Position numbers and translations under genes: made by a program | NCBI GenBank assembly: GCA_031549965.1 | Contig: JAVBPB010000081.1 | Location: forward strand, 1 to 35,819 | From: JAVBPB01 sp031549965 | GTDB lineage: Bacteria; Bacillota; Clostridia; Lachnospirales; Lachnospiraceae | Direction of reading: 5' to 3' | DNA length: 35,819 nt | Notes under the pieces: model-generated | What the model saw: the letters and a program-made list of their open reading frames with translations, nothing else | Told to the model about the DNA's origin: nothing | Database searches by the model: none | Part shown: piece after piece, positions 24,398-33,371 of the stretch | How positions within the stretch are numbered: position 1 is the first letter of the stretch | How the letters are laid out: each line of letters starts with the position of its first letter

Positions 24398-26182
24398 TTA
24401 TTTTATTTCTTCAACTAAAATTAATCCATTTGAACCTGTGGAAAATGTAACTACTCCATTTTCCACCTTTGATTCTGTACCTGTATATGCATCCCTCACC
24501 TTTGTACCATCCTTAAATACTGAACTAACATTAATTGTCTGGTTTCCTTCAACATTCATTGCAACTACCACAGCATCCATAATTTCTTTATCACTATATG
24601 TTCTTGAGAAAATATATGGTTCTTGCGAAATCATATTATGTAAACCTGCACCAATCGAAATATGTCTATTTCTAAATTGTCCAACAATCTGCCAATGTTT
24701 TAAAACCGATTCATCAACAGAATCCCAGTTCATATCTGAACGAAGCTTTTGATCAGCATAACCACAATCTAAAAAGTCCATAGGTCTGTTAGTTTCATCA
24801 CCATAATATATCTGAACTGCACCAGGAGCGAGTAGCATAACCGTTCCTCCATTAATTAGATCCTTCCTATAATAAAGTGCTGTATCGTGAGATGATATAT
24901 AGCTTAAATATCCAACTTGATTATTATTAAGTATCTCTGAATATTTTGAATAAGCTTTTTCTATATTATTCTTATTTCTTGGAACTATTTGAAATGAAAA
25001 ATTAATTAAAGCATCAAATCCATTATCAAAGTACTTAGATTTTGACTGCACTGCCTGACCATACACTTCACCAACCATATAAAATTCTTCATCATCAAGT
25101 TTTTTATTAGGATTTTTTTCTTTCCATTCTTTTAGTGCAATAACTGCCTGTTCTTTAAGCTTTGCCCATGTTTCTACTTCCACATGTTTTGCTGTATCGA
25201 TTCTAAAACCATCCACACCATATTCCCTAACCCAATCAGTAAGCCATTTTATCTGATATGAAGTTACCTGTTTACTAAGCCCTGAAGTTTCAAAAAATTC
25301 ATCCAGTTCCTTCATTTCTTCTTCATATCTTCCCTCTTGCTTCCATTTAGTCTCCAAAATAGGAGGAAGGCTTGCTTCATAAACAGTTTCTGTCTTAACA
25401 TCTGGAAGTCCTGCTAAGCACTGGGTCACTTCATTTCCGTTAGAGGTACCTTCATAACCTGCCTGACCGCCAGATGATCTAATCCAATCATTCCCCCACC
25501 ACTTACTCCAAGCCATCGCGTCAGTCAATTCAATATATTTATTATAATTATTACCATTTGCATTTGCAGATGATGAATAATAAAATTCTTTCCAGTTATC
25601 AAGAAGTGTTCCATAGCCATATTCATCCATATCTTTCATATTAGGATACCCCACATGATTCATAACCACGTCAAATATAACCCTGATTCCATTTTCATGT
25701 GCTGTATCAATAAATTCCTTCAAATCCTCTGAATTTCCCAAGTTCCCATCTACCATAGTATAATCTAAAAGCCAATATCCATGATATGAATAAAATCTAA
25801 AATTATCCCCTCCAATATATCCATGTATTTGCTCATATGGAGGTGTAATCCAAATAGCATTAACACCTAAATCCGTAAAATACCCTTCCTTAATCTTATT
25901 AGTAAGCCCCTTTAAATCTCCTCCATGAAAAGTTCCAGGCTCCGTCAAATAATTCTCATTAACCTTCCCGTTTTCATCAAGTTCCCTATCGTACGCATGA
26001 TCATTAGAACTATCACCATTTTCAAAACGGTCAGTTAATGCAAAGTATACTGTAGCGTTATCCCATGAAAATGGTAACTGACTTTCTTTTTTTGAATTTG
26101 TAAATATTAAAAATAATCCTACGGCACCTAAACATAAAATTACTACTAAAATCACAATCCCCACTTTTAATCTCTTTCCCAA
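24398..26182 (-). CDS. Surface-anchored alpha-amylase, GH13 MalS-like
   Basis: A 594-residue alpha-amylase. An uncleaved-looking N-terminal helix (about 6-28, no lipobox) would anchor it outside the membrane. TVYFALTDRFENGDSSNDH, GTFHGGDLKGL, EQIHGYIGGDNF and FDVVMNHVGYPN resemble E. coli MalS (GH13 subfamily 19). The catalytic residues are Asp329 in GVDGFRIDTAKH, Glu372 in MVGEVYG and Asp433 in SSHDTALYY. It would cut starch at the cell surface and supply maltodextrins to a transporter. The start codon is TTG: no in-frame ATG lies nearby and AAGGAG is 8 nt upstream. The gene is transcribed alone. Confidence 0.92.
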   Translation of the reverse strand: MGKRLKVGIVILVVILCLGAVGLFLIFTNSKKESQLPFSWDNATVYFALTDRFENGDSSNDHAYDRELDENGKVNENYLTEPGTFHGGDLKGLTNKIKEGYFTDLGVNAIWITPPYEQIHGYIGGDNFRFYSYHGYWLLDYTMVDGNLGNSEDLKEFIDTAHENGIRVIFDVVMNHVGYPNMKDMDEYGYGTLLDNWKEFYYSSSANANGNNYNKYIELTDAMAWSKWWGNDWIRSSGGQAGYEGTSNGNEVTQCLAGLPDVKTETVYEASLPPILETKWKQEGRYEEEMKELDEFFETSGLSKQVTSYQIKWLTDWVREYGVDGFRIDTAKHVEVETWAKLKEQAVIALKEWKEKNPNKKLDDEEFYMVGEVYGQAVQSKSKYFDNGFDALINFSFQIVPRNKNNIEKAYSKYSEILNNNQVGYLSYISSHDTALYYRKDLINGGTVMLLAPGAVQIYYGDETNRPMDFLDCGYADQKLRSDMNWDSVDESVLKHWQIVGQFRNRHISIGAGLHNMISQEPYIFSRTYSDKEIMDAVVVAMNVEGNQTINVSSVFKDGTKVRDAYTGTESKVENGVVTFSTGSNGLILVEEIK

Positions 26183-26323
26183 TGTAACATCTCCTTTTCA
26201 GCTTCTTCTTCATAATTTATAAATAAATTATAAAATATTATTATAAATAAAAAAAGACTATTTTTTATTTATTTTTTATGCTAAACTACTTCTATGTCAA
26301 AATTATTAAATTGGAGTGATAAT

Positions 26324-27055
26324 ATGGTAAAGAAAACAAGATTGGGTGACGATGCTGACATCTATAAGCATCAAGAAAAAAAAAGTGAGCTAGAGAAACT
26401 AAAAAATTTAAAAGGCAAAGATAAATTTATATACATACTTGATTATTATAAACTTCATATTATTGGTGCTGCCTTAATAATAGCAATTTTATACACGATT
26501 TTATCCACAGTATTTAATCCACCCCCTGAGTGTGAATTATATGTAACACCTATAAATTTAATGGTTGAGCCCCAACTACTAGATGAGTGTATTAATGATA
26601 TTACTTCTTATTTAAATCTAAATACCAAAACTCAGGAAGTAGTTATTGATGATTCTATGAATATTGATTTAGATAATATTGATTCTTTTACGATGTCTCA
26701 TGAGCAAAAATTTTCTACTTACTTATATGCAAGAGAGTTTGATATAATAATTACTGATAATGCGTTCTTTGAACAACATGCAAGTTTAGGATACTTTGCT
26801 GACCTTTCTGATACTTTGCCTAAAGATTTGTTAGAAGTGGCTTCAAAAGACTTAATGTATAGCTTAATTGATGAAACAAACGAAACAATTCCTTGTGGTA
26901 TAAAGTTGCCAACCGATAATAAATTTTCTAATTATTTAGCAACTAATAAGGAAACCATTTTTTGCATTGCTGCAAATTCACCAGAAACTGATAATAATAT
27001 TTTATTTTTAAGATATATCTATGGTTTAGAAAACAATTCTGTTTCAAAAGACTAA
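26324..27055 (+). CDS. Unrecognised single-pass membrane protein
   Basis: A 243-residue protein I do not recognise. Residues 1-40 are charged and lysine-rich and should be cytoplasmic. A hydrophobic helix follows at about 45-65 (KLHIIGAALIIAILYTIL), then an acidic domain of about 175 residues outside the membrane. This begins with NPPPECELYVTPINLM and includes the segment FDIIITDNAFFEQHASLGYFADLSDTL cut here only by family-neutral residues; the pattern of a short strand plus a loop with YFADLSD is reminiscent of solute-binding-like folds, but that is weak. An ATG at 26294 would add ten residues, but TTGGAGTGAT at 26311-26320 favours the ATG at 26324. It is a lone gene. Confidence 0.75.
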   Translation: MVKKTRLGDDADIYKHQEKKSELEKLKNLKGKDKFIYILDYYKLHIIGAALIIAILYTILSTVFNPPPECELYVTPINLMVEPQLLDECINDITSYLNLNTKTQEVVIDDSMNIDLDNIDSFTMSHEQKFSTYLYAREFDIIITDNAFFEQHASLGYFADLSDTLPKDLLEVASKDLMYSLIDETNETIPCGIKLPTDNKFSNYLATNKETIFCIAANSPETDNNILFLRYIYGLENNSVSKD

Positions 27056-27062
27056 TGAGCTT

Positions 27063-27162
27063 ATACTGAAAAAATCTTTAATTAGGAGATATTCGGCATT
27101 AAATAAAAAACCAACAGATTTAATGCCGAATATAGTACTTTTAATTTAGAGCTTTTCAGTAT
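27063..27162. terminator. Nested inverted repeat between convergent genes
   Basis: A perfect 16-bp stem (27089-27104 with 27118-27133, ATATTCGGCATTAAAT) lies inside a perfect 10-bp outer stem (ATACTGAAAA at 27063-27072 with 27153-27162), followed by a run of T. It fills the gap between two convergent genes and probably terminates plus-strand transcription. The unpaired spacers between the two stems make it unlike a simple terminator. Confidence 0.6.
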
Positions 27163-27166
27163 TTTT

Positions 27167-27649
27167 TTATGCAATCCCCTTATTCTTTGAAATAATTATT
27201 TTAAATATATTTCCATTTAAGTTTTCAATTTCATGTATAATCGTGGTGTTTTTACATTGTTTTACATATTCATTAATAATACCCATTCTGCTTATATCGA
27301 CATTATCCTTTTCTTTTAAATTGTATTGAATTTTACATATAGTATCAAACTCTTCCTGTTCTGTTATTATATTAATTATTTTATTTTTCTGATGGGATTC
27401 TCTTAATCTTTTTAATGCATGTTGTAAAAGCATCTCTATCACTTTGTAAATCTTCTTCTCCATGTCGTAATTTATAGCTATATCCCCATATGTTTTTTCA
27501 ATTATAATACTTTCTCTGCTTGAATCTTCAATTTTTTTTATCATTGGAGAAATCGATAAATTAAGATTAAAATATGTAATATCTCTATTGTTTTCTTTAT
27601 TTTCTACATGTATTTTACTTCCATCACATTGTTTTTTGATATTATTCAT
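27167..27649 (-). CDS. Unrecognised protein, possibly a degenerate histidine-kinase-type ATPase domain
   Basis: 160 residues with no membrane helix. After about 30 polar residues the order of elements resembles a GHKL ATPase fold. The pieces are a strand with SRESIIIEKTYGDIAINYD, a helix KVIEMLLQHALKRL in the N-box position, a strand pair TICKIQYNL, and a final helix-strand unit MGIINEYVKQC...LNGNIFKIIIS like the end of a kinase domain. No G1 or G2 glycine motif is seen, so catalysis is unlikely if this is right. The resemblance is weak and is my inference. AAAGGATG precedes the ATG. It is transcribed alone. Confidence 0.6.
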   Translation of the reverse strand: MNNIKKQCDGSKIHVENKENNRDITYFNLNLSISPMIKKIEDSSRESIIIEKTYGDIAINYDMEKKIYKVIEMLLQHALKRLRESHQKNKIINIITEQEEFDTICKIQYNLKEKDNVDISRMGIINEYVKQCKNTTIIHEIENLNGNIFKIIISKNKGIA

Positions 27650-27841
27650 CTATAATCATCCTTTATTTGTTTTATTTTTATTGTTTCTTTGTTATTATCT
27701 ATTATTTCATATTTTATTCTATTATTCAATATTTTTCTTACGCTTTTTTACGACAATGTTCGACGATAAATGAATTTTACCTATAATTATATTTAATATC
27801 CATAATTTTTCCATAATCAAATCATTTTTATTTGCAAACGC

Positions 27842-27887
27842 AAAAAAACCCTTAGAAAAACAATATCTGTTTTTTCTAAGGGTTTTT
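27842..27887 (-). terminator. Intrinsic terminator after asd
   Basis: The arms AAACCCTTAGAAAAA and TTTTTCTAAGGGTTT enclose a loop of about 10 nt with a T-rich run on the minus-strand side. It begins 12 bp beyond the asd stop. The gap 27650-27841 before it is T-rich with nothing recognised. Confidence 0.88.
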
Positions 27888-27899
27888 AAGTTTTTATTA

Positions 27900-28985
27900 T
27901 TATTTTGCAGTTATATAACCTTGTGCCTTAAGTAATTCTGCTATAAGAACAGCTCCGCCTGCTGCTCCACGTACTGTATTATGTGATAAGCTTACAAATT
28001 TATAATCATAAACGGAGTCTTCACGAAGTCTTCCTACTGTAACACCCATACCATTTTCATAATCACGGTCTAATTTTGCCTGTGGTCTGTTATCTTCTTC
28101 CATATACTTAATAAATTGTTTTGGTGCACTTGGTAATTCTAATTCTTGTGGAAGTCCTTTAAATGATGCAAATCTTTCAAGCATTTCTTCTTTTGAAGGT
28201 TTTTTATCAAATGAAACAAATACTGCTGCTGTATGACCATCACTTACAGGAACTCTGATACATTGTGTTGTAATTAAAGGAGCATTTGCTTTAACAATTT
28301 CTCCATTTTCTACTTTACCCCAGATTCTTAAAGGTTCCTGCTCGCTTTTTTCTTCTTCTCCGCCAATGAATGGTATAATATTATCAACCATTTCAGGCCA
28401 ATCTTGAAAGTTTTTACCTGCACCTGATATAGCTTGGTAAGTAGTAGCTACAACTATTTTTGGCCCAAATTCTTTTAATGCATGAAGAGCTGGAGTATAA
28501 CTTTGTATTGAACAATTAGGTTTAACAACGATAAATCCTTTTGCTGTTCCAAGTCTTTTTCTTTGATCTGCTATTACTTCTAAATGTTCTGGATTAATTT
28601 CTGGCACTACCATTGGTACATCCGGTGTCCATCTGTGTGCACTATTATTTGAAACAACTGGTGTTTCAGTTTTTGCATACGCTTCTTCAATCTTTTTGAT
28701 TTCATCCTTAGTCATGTCAACTGCACTAAATACAAAATCCACTTCACTGCTGACTAATTCTACTTCACTTACATTTTTTACTACCATGTTTTTAACTGCT
28801 TGTGGCATAGGCGTTGACATCTTCCAGCGACTTCCAACTGCTTCTTCATATGTCTTTCCTGCTGAACGTTCACTAGCTGCAAGTGTTGTTACTTCAAACC
28901 ATGGATGATTTTCAAGTAATGCTATAAAACGCTGTCCTACCATTCCTGTTGCACCTAATATACCAACTTTCAATTTTTGACTCAT
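27900..28985 (-). CDS. asd: Aspartate-semialdehyde dehydrogenase
   Basis: A 361-residue NADP-dependent enzyme that reduces aspartyl phosphate to aspartate semialdehyde for lysine, threonine and methionine synthesis and diaminopimelate for the wall. The Rossmann motif GILGATGMVGQRF is at the N-terminus, the nucleophile is Cys158 in KPNCSIQS, and VSDGHTAAV holds the catalytic His. VGRLRED and SHNTVRGAAGGAVL lie near the C-terminus. The sequence type is the archaeal/fungal-like branch rather than the classical bacterial Asd. A GTG at 28994 is in frame but lies within the ribosome binding site GAGGTGAT, so ATG 28985 is used. It is monocistronic. Confidence 0.96.
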   Translation of the reverse strand: MSQKLKVGILGATGMVGQRFIALLENHPWFEVTTLAASERSAGKTYEEAVGSRWKMSTPMPQAVKNMVVKNVSEVELVSSEVDFVFSAVDMTKDEIKKIEEAYAKTETPVVSNNSAHRWTPDVPMVVPEINPEHLEVIADQRKRLGTAKGFIVVKPNCSIQSYTPALHALKEFGPKIVVATTYQAISGAGKNFQDWPEMVDNIIPFIGGEEEKSEQEPLRIWGKVENGEIVKANAPLITTQCIRVPVSDGHTAAVFVSFDKKPSKEEMLERFASFKGLPQELELPSAPKQFIKYMEEDNRPQAKLDRDYENGMGVTVGRLREDSVYDYKFVSLSHNTVRGAAGGAVLIAELLKAQGYITAK

Positions 28986-29162
28986 AATTATCACCTCATA
29001 TTATTTTTGACTGCTTTTTTGTTTTTTTGACACTAAATAACAAATCTGTTTAAAACTGTCTTTGTATGGCACACATTTGTCTTCACACTATATATACTAT
29101 ACTACTTCTGAAAAAAATGCAACTCTTTTTTTATTATTTTTTTAGATTATATTAAAAACTAG

Positions 29163-29320
29163 TTACTATTCCCAGCTTTGTTGAGGTCGGTCTCGAAAAA
29201 GTCCTTAATATAGGCTGTGAATAGTAAAAAAACTAAAATAAAAAATTTTAGAACTAATAAATATAATTAGATAAATCTATGCTTTTACTAATCTAATTAT
29301 ATTATTAATTCTAAAATTTT
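29163..29320. repeat. Intergenic repeat with terminal inverted repeats and adjoining hairpin
   Basis: TTACTATTCCCAGC (29163-29176) and GCTGTGAATAGTAA (29214-29227) are inverted copies with one mismatch, bounding a 65-bp unit that contains GAAAAAGTCCTT (found inverted at 35609-35620). A long AT-rich hairpin follows, with arms 29242-29272 and 29291-29320 differing by one mismatch and one indel. The TTACTATTCACAGC motif recurs at 32301-32314 and, inverted, at 14186-14198. Otherwise 28995-29162 and 29321-29375 show nothing. Confidence 0.75.
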
Positions 29321-29375
29321 ATTGTTTGGTATATAAGGTTTTTAAAACATTAGTCATTCCACACTCGTTAAAGCT

Positions 29376-32162
29376 TTATCCTAAGTCAACACTTGTAATT
29401 TCTGATAGGTACCTATCTCTTGTTAAACCATCTCTTGTAGCAACTACATATTCAACTACTGTTGGACTAACCCTTCTTAAGTAAATGCTTGAATCTTCAT
29501 CTGTAACTGTCAATCTGCATTTTTTTCTTTCGACCTTTTGTATATCCATATCACATCCAATTGCTTCTGGAAGCTCTGTGTAATAAAGTTCAAAATCTTC
29601 TTCTGAAGCATCCGCAAATTCTATCCATTCATTATATTGAGCATCTCTGTCTATTAATACATGAAATTTTTTCCTTTTATTCATTCCAAGGAAGTATTTA
29701 AATTTTATTTCGTTATCTAGGCTCATATTACCATCAATAACTTCAATCTTTCCACCTTTTCTGCTTTCAATTAAACCAAAAGCAACTCCTGTTTTACCAG
29801 TTGGTCTGGATTTATCTTCTATGTCTCTTTCAAATCCCAATTCCTTTTGTTTTAAATATGCTTCCTTAGTTCCAAGAGGTGAATACAATTCAAAAAATCC
29901 TGTTTCTACATTCATAGCTTTGCTTTCTAAAGCTATATATTCATCAAATAATTCGTTGACAAATTCTGATTTACTTGCATTTCCTGCAAGAAAAATATGA
30001 AGTTTATCCACTCTTTTGCTTAATGCATTAAAGGAGGTTCTAAATGATTCAAAAAAGTTTTTAACTCCCTTTTCTATTCTTTCTTTTAGAATTGTCTCTA
30101 GCTCTTTCATATCAATCTTTAATTCTACATTTGGAAGCAATTTACCCTCATTATCAGTAAGATCTACTTTAATTATTCCTTTTTCAAATTCCTTCTCATA
30201 ACCATCAAATCTTTCCCATAAAGGTCTCACTTTTTCCATTACTTGTTTCATGTTTAGCTTTGCTTCCTGAGATTCATTTAAAAGTGTTTCGCTTCCAAGG
30301 AATCTGTTACATTCAGGTGGAAGTACAAATGTTATTTTTTTATCACGTAATATGTCTTCATTTTCTCTAAATATATGAAACGACAATAATTCCAATAAAT
30401 TTTCCCCGCCTAAATATCTGTCTCCGCCTGCTCCAAAATGTTCTATGGCAAAATCATATTTTCTTGGTTTATCTGATTCTCTCCATATTCCAAAGTCGAA
30501 ATCTGTAGTTCCTCCACCAAAGTCGAATATTCCATAGAATACCCTGTCATCACCTGTTGGCTCAAATCCATATTCTTGCAGTGCACAAATAGCATAAGCA
30601 GCCGGTTCACTTGCACCCATATATACTCTGAATTTTTTCATTATTTCTTCATCTTTTATAATTGTAACAGGTAGCGATTTTTTAATACCATTTTCAAAGC
30701 TTTTTAATATTTTTAATCGAACATCTTTTTCATATGTTACCGGAAATGATAAGGAATAGTCTAAGTAAATTCCATTATGCATGTTATTTATGTAAAGTCC
30801 AAGATAATATGCGTACAACTCTATAGGATTAAAATCCTCATCACTAAGTTCTAAAAAGGTTGTAAGTGCAATACTATTTCCTTTTTTATCTCTAAGAAGC
30901 ATCCTTCTTTTTCGATCATCTGTCCATTGTTTTAGGTCGGTTATATATGCATAATATTCCTCGCTGCTACTGTTAACCAAACTGTTAAAAGCCGTATGTG
31001 AAACTGTTAAATCATTCCATCTAGTTTCAGGTCTTCCTTCTTTTTCTTGATAGCCTTGCAAAAAGCTTTGTAAATCTTTTAATTCTATGACTGATGGGTT
31101 TTCATATTGGCTTTGCTCTGTTTTTTTACTAAAATCACCAGTTCCAACCCTCATTGGTAAGGTAAAGTCTCTGTCCTCTTGATGAACTACTACTGTACTT
31201 TTAGTTCCAAAATCAATGCCCACAATACCACCTTCTTTAATGTCTGCTATAGGGTTTCTGGCAATTAATTCTTTTTCAAGTTTAGTTAATCCTTTTGAGT
31301 CATCTGGCTCTTCCCATAGATCCCAATGTCCTCTGTTTAAGTCTGTTAATATTCTAATATCGTAATTATCAATTGCTGCTCTTACTTTTTCACAGTTTAA
31401 AAGCTTGTCTGTTATTACATCTATCATTGGCTTTGGCTGCCTAATCTTTCTTAACTTAGCCATTCTTTGGTCTTTAAATTTTCCCCAGTCCAATTCTAAA
31501 TTATTACTTAGCATCTCTTGTGAATATAATTCAATTAGAAATTGGATATGTTTTTTTGATTTTACTGTTAAGTCAGCAGGAACTAATTTTAGTTTAATCC
31601 ATAATAGCAATATTTTGTTATTATCAATAAGTTTATCCGAATCAACCCCATTAAGCCTGTATATTGGATTAACGCATCCTGGTTCATTACTTAAGCTATT
31701 CTCTGAAAATTCTAATCCACCTAATAATTTTTCACTTTTTAAATAAGCTTGCTTTTTTATTTTTTTGTTTTGAAGAAGCTCTTTTGAGTTATTCCTGCAT
31801 TCGTTCATTGTCATAAATTGACCCTTAAATATTGAAAAATTTAGTATTTCAGGGGCTAGACTGGATATGCTGCAGTTACTGTTTCCTAGTATTTCGGGTT
31901 TATATTCTTTAAAATCAGGAAATAGGGCTACTACATTATTATCATAAACAACTGGCATATTATCCATGAAAATTAAGCCATCTGATAATAATTTTTTTAT
32001 TTCAGTTAATAAATTATTTTGTTTTGCTTCAAATTCTATTTTTGCTTCTTTTTCATATTCATTATATTCTTCTAGCAATGCAATTGAAAAATCATCTTTG
32101 CTCTTTTTATATTCAGCTTCATAATTTTTAAATTGTATTTGGTTTATTAATTTAGTATTCAT
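29376..32162 (-). CDS. Hsp70/actin-fold ATPase with large unassigned N-terminal region
   Basis: A 928-residue protein. Residues 1-310 are mostly helical and charged and match nothing I know. The ATPase region starts with phosphate-1 motif GGIVGIDFGTKSTVVV (Asp317), has phosphate-2 motif YGIFDFGGGTTDFDFG (Asp547) and an adenosine-type motif LHIFLAGNASKSEF near residue 720. The last 130 residues look beta-rich and lack the DnaK substrate-binding pattern. Such large Hsp70-like proteins occur in Firmicutes, usually unnamed. AAGGAGG stands before the ATG. It appears to stand alone, with no DnaJ or GrpE gene nearby. A chaperone, cytoskeletal or stress role is possible; function is unknown. Confidence 0.8.
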   Translation of the reverse strand: MNTKLINQIQFKNYEAEYKKSKDDFSIALLEEYNEYEKEAKIEFEAKQNNLLTEIKKLLSDGLIFMDNMPVVYDNNVVALFPDFKEYKPEILGNSNCSISSLAPEILNFSIFKGQFMTMNECRNNSKELLQNKKIKKQAYLKSEKLLGGLEFSENSLSNEPGCVNPIYRLNGVDSDKLIDNNKILLLWIKLKLVPADLTVKSKKHIQFLIELYSQEMLSNNLELDWGKFKDQRMAKLRKIRQPKPMIDVITDKLLNCEKVRAAIDNYDIRILTDLNRGHWDLWEEPDDSKGLTKLEKELIARNPIADIKEGGIVGIDFGTKSTVVVHQEDRDFTLPMRVGTGDFSKKTEQSQYENPSVIELKDLQSFLQGYQEKEGRPETRWNDLTVSHTAFNSLVNSSSEEYYAYITDLKQWTDDRKRRMLLRDKKGNSIALTTFLELSDEDFNPIELYAYYLGLYINNMHNGIYLDYSLSFPVTYEKDVRLKILKSFENGIKKSLPVTIIKDEEIMKKFRVYMGASEPAAYAICALQEYGFEPTGDDRVFYGIFDFGGGTTDFDFGIWRESDKPRKYDFAIEHFGAGGDRYLGGENLLELLSFHIFRENEDILRDKKITFVLPPECNRFLGSETLLNESQEAKLNMKQVMEKVRPLWERFDGYEKEFEKGIIKVDLTDNEGKLLPNVELKIDMKELETILKERIEKGVKNFFESFRTSFNALSKRVDKLHIFLAGNASKSEFVNELFDEYIALESKAMNVETGFFELYSPLGTKEAYLKQKELGFERDIEDKSRPTGKTGVAFGLIESRKGGKIEVIDGNMSLDNEIKFKYFLGMNKRKKFHVLIDRDAQYNEWIEFADASEEDFELYYTELPEAIGCDMDIQKVERKKCRLTVTDEDSSIYLRRVSPTVVEYVVATRDGLTRDRYLSEITSVDLG

Positions 32163-32300
32163 AGTCCTCCTTAATTTATGCTAAAATTTATGTTTTGCTT
32201 TTGTTTTTATTATTTAAAAGTCTAATATTATCTTAACATGTAATTTCTTTTTTCTCAAGTATATTATTTAGGGTTTAATTATGTAGCAATACTAATAGGG

Positions 32301-32388
32301 TTACTATTCACAGCTCTAATAGGTGCTAATTTTTTGTAACAAATTTTTTAGATAAATATATATATGTTAGAATATTTATCTAAAAATT
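32301..32388. repeat. Intergenic palindromic repeat
   Basis: TTACTATTCACAGC (32301-32314) is followed by a hairpin with arms AATTTTTTAGATAAATAT (32342-32359) and ATATTTATCTAAAAATT (32372-32388). The bases after it, AATTTACTCTATTGG, resemble those after the 35.6-kb copy. The remainder of the gap 32163-32548 is AT-rich with nothing recognised. Confidence 0.7.
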
Positions 32389-32548
32389 AATTTACTCTAT
32401 TGGAATATATTAAAAATGAAAAGACTAAAAGCATTGTAAATGCTATTCAGGTGAAAAGAATTATTTAAAATAATTTTAGGAACTTTTATTAAGAATTAAA
32501 AATATCGTAGTGGAAATTGATATCATTTTTTTGCTATTATATTAAGTT

Positions 32549-33007
32549 TTAAAGCTTCTCTGTTATTTTTATAATCATTTTTTGTAGTGATTGTTTGAAA
32601 TGTTCATCATCCTCTGTAGTTCTTTTTCTGGGACCTTTTAAATGATGTTTTGATGTTTTTCTAGCTTTTCTCGCTTTTTGGGCAATATGCCTTTCCATAA
32701 GCATTTGATCTATGTTATCGTTAGTATACCATCTTCCTGATTGATGTATTCCATAGCAGCCTTTTCCAAGTATCATGGCTGCTACACCATAGTCTTGTGT
32801 TACTATTAAATCACCTTTTTGGCAGAGGCTTACTATGGCAAAGTCTACGGCATCGGCTCCCGCTCCTATTATTTTTATGTTGCTGTAATCTGAGGTTAGA
32901 ATGTGGTTGGTATCACAAACAAGGGTGACCGGTATGTTGTTTTCTTTTGCTATTTCTTCAACTATTTTTACTACAGGACACGCATCTGCGTCTACTAAGA
33001 TTTGCAT
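32549..33007 (-). CDS. YaiI/YqxD family protein (DUF188)
   Basis: A 152-residue member of the YaiI/YqxD family, which has a PIN/NYN-like nuclease fold but no established function. MQILVDADACPVVKIVEEIA at the N-terminus carries the conserved Asp-Ala-Asp-Ala-Cys-Pro, GADAVDFAIV and GDLIVTQDYGVAAMIL carry further acidic residues expected at a metal site, and GRWYTNDNID and the basic KHHLKGPRKRT tail are also typical. AAAGGAGG precedes the ATG. It stands alone. Confidence 0.93.
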   Translation of the reverse strand: MQILVDADACPVVKIVEEIAKENNIPVTLVCDTNHILTSDYSNIKIIGAGADAVDFAIVSLCQKGDLIVTQDYGVAAMILGKGCYGIHQSGRWYTNDNIDQMLMERHIAQKARKARKTSKHHLKGPRKRTTEDDEHFKQSLQKMIIKITEKL

Positions 33008-33138
33008 GTTGTTCCTCCTTTTAGATTAATACGATAATATATGGCATGTATTGGTGCCGCATTGTAACTTACATTATACCATATTCGAAAATACTTGTCT
33101 AATATATAAACGTTTTACATTATCATTATAGCCTAATT

Positions 33139-33197
33139 CAATTTTCAAAGTGAATTCCACACTCACGGCAGTAAGGAGGAATTTACTTTGAAATTGG
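33139..33197. repeat. Imperfect inverted repeat
   Basis: CAATTTTCAAAGTGAATTCC (33139-33158) pairs with GGAATTTACTTTGAAATTGG (33178-33197) with few mismatches around a 19-nt loop containing CACACTCACGGCAG. It does not share modules with the other repeats here. It lies in the 475-bp gap before the GGGtGRT gene, which otherwise holds only the terminator at 33322. Confidence 0.6.
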
Positions 33198-33321
33198 AAA
33201 TTGAGTAAATCTTTGATTTTCTATATAAAGTCATAAATTTTGTTGCGATTACTAACACGGCTAACGATCATGCACTTTCAGGAACTTGGGAAGGTTTTAG
33301 ATAATGTCATATTTAGCCAGA

Positions 33322-33371
33322 AAAAATAAGATATGATGTACTAATTTAACAGTACATCATATCTTATTTTT
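33322..33371 (-). terminator. Long hairpin terminator after the GGGtGRT gene
   Basis: Perfect 21-bp arms (AAAAATAAGATATGATGTAC and its complement, plus one pair) surround an 8-nt loop. It lies about 110 bp past the GGGtGRT stop on the minus strand, with A/T tracts on both sides. Confidence 0.75.

Noticed and set aside
28986..29162. Lysine or SAM riboswitch upstream of asd
   Set aside because: No recognisable aptamer core could be read in the leader; it is AT-rich with no strong stems.
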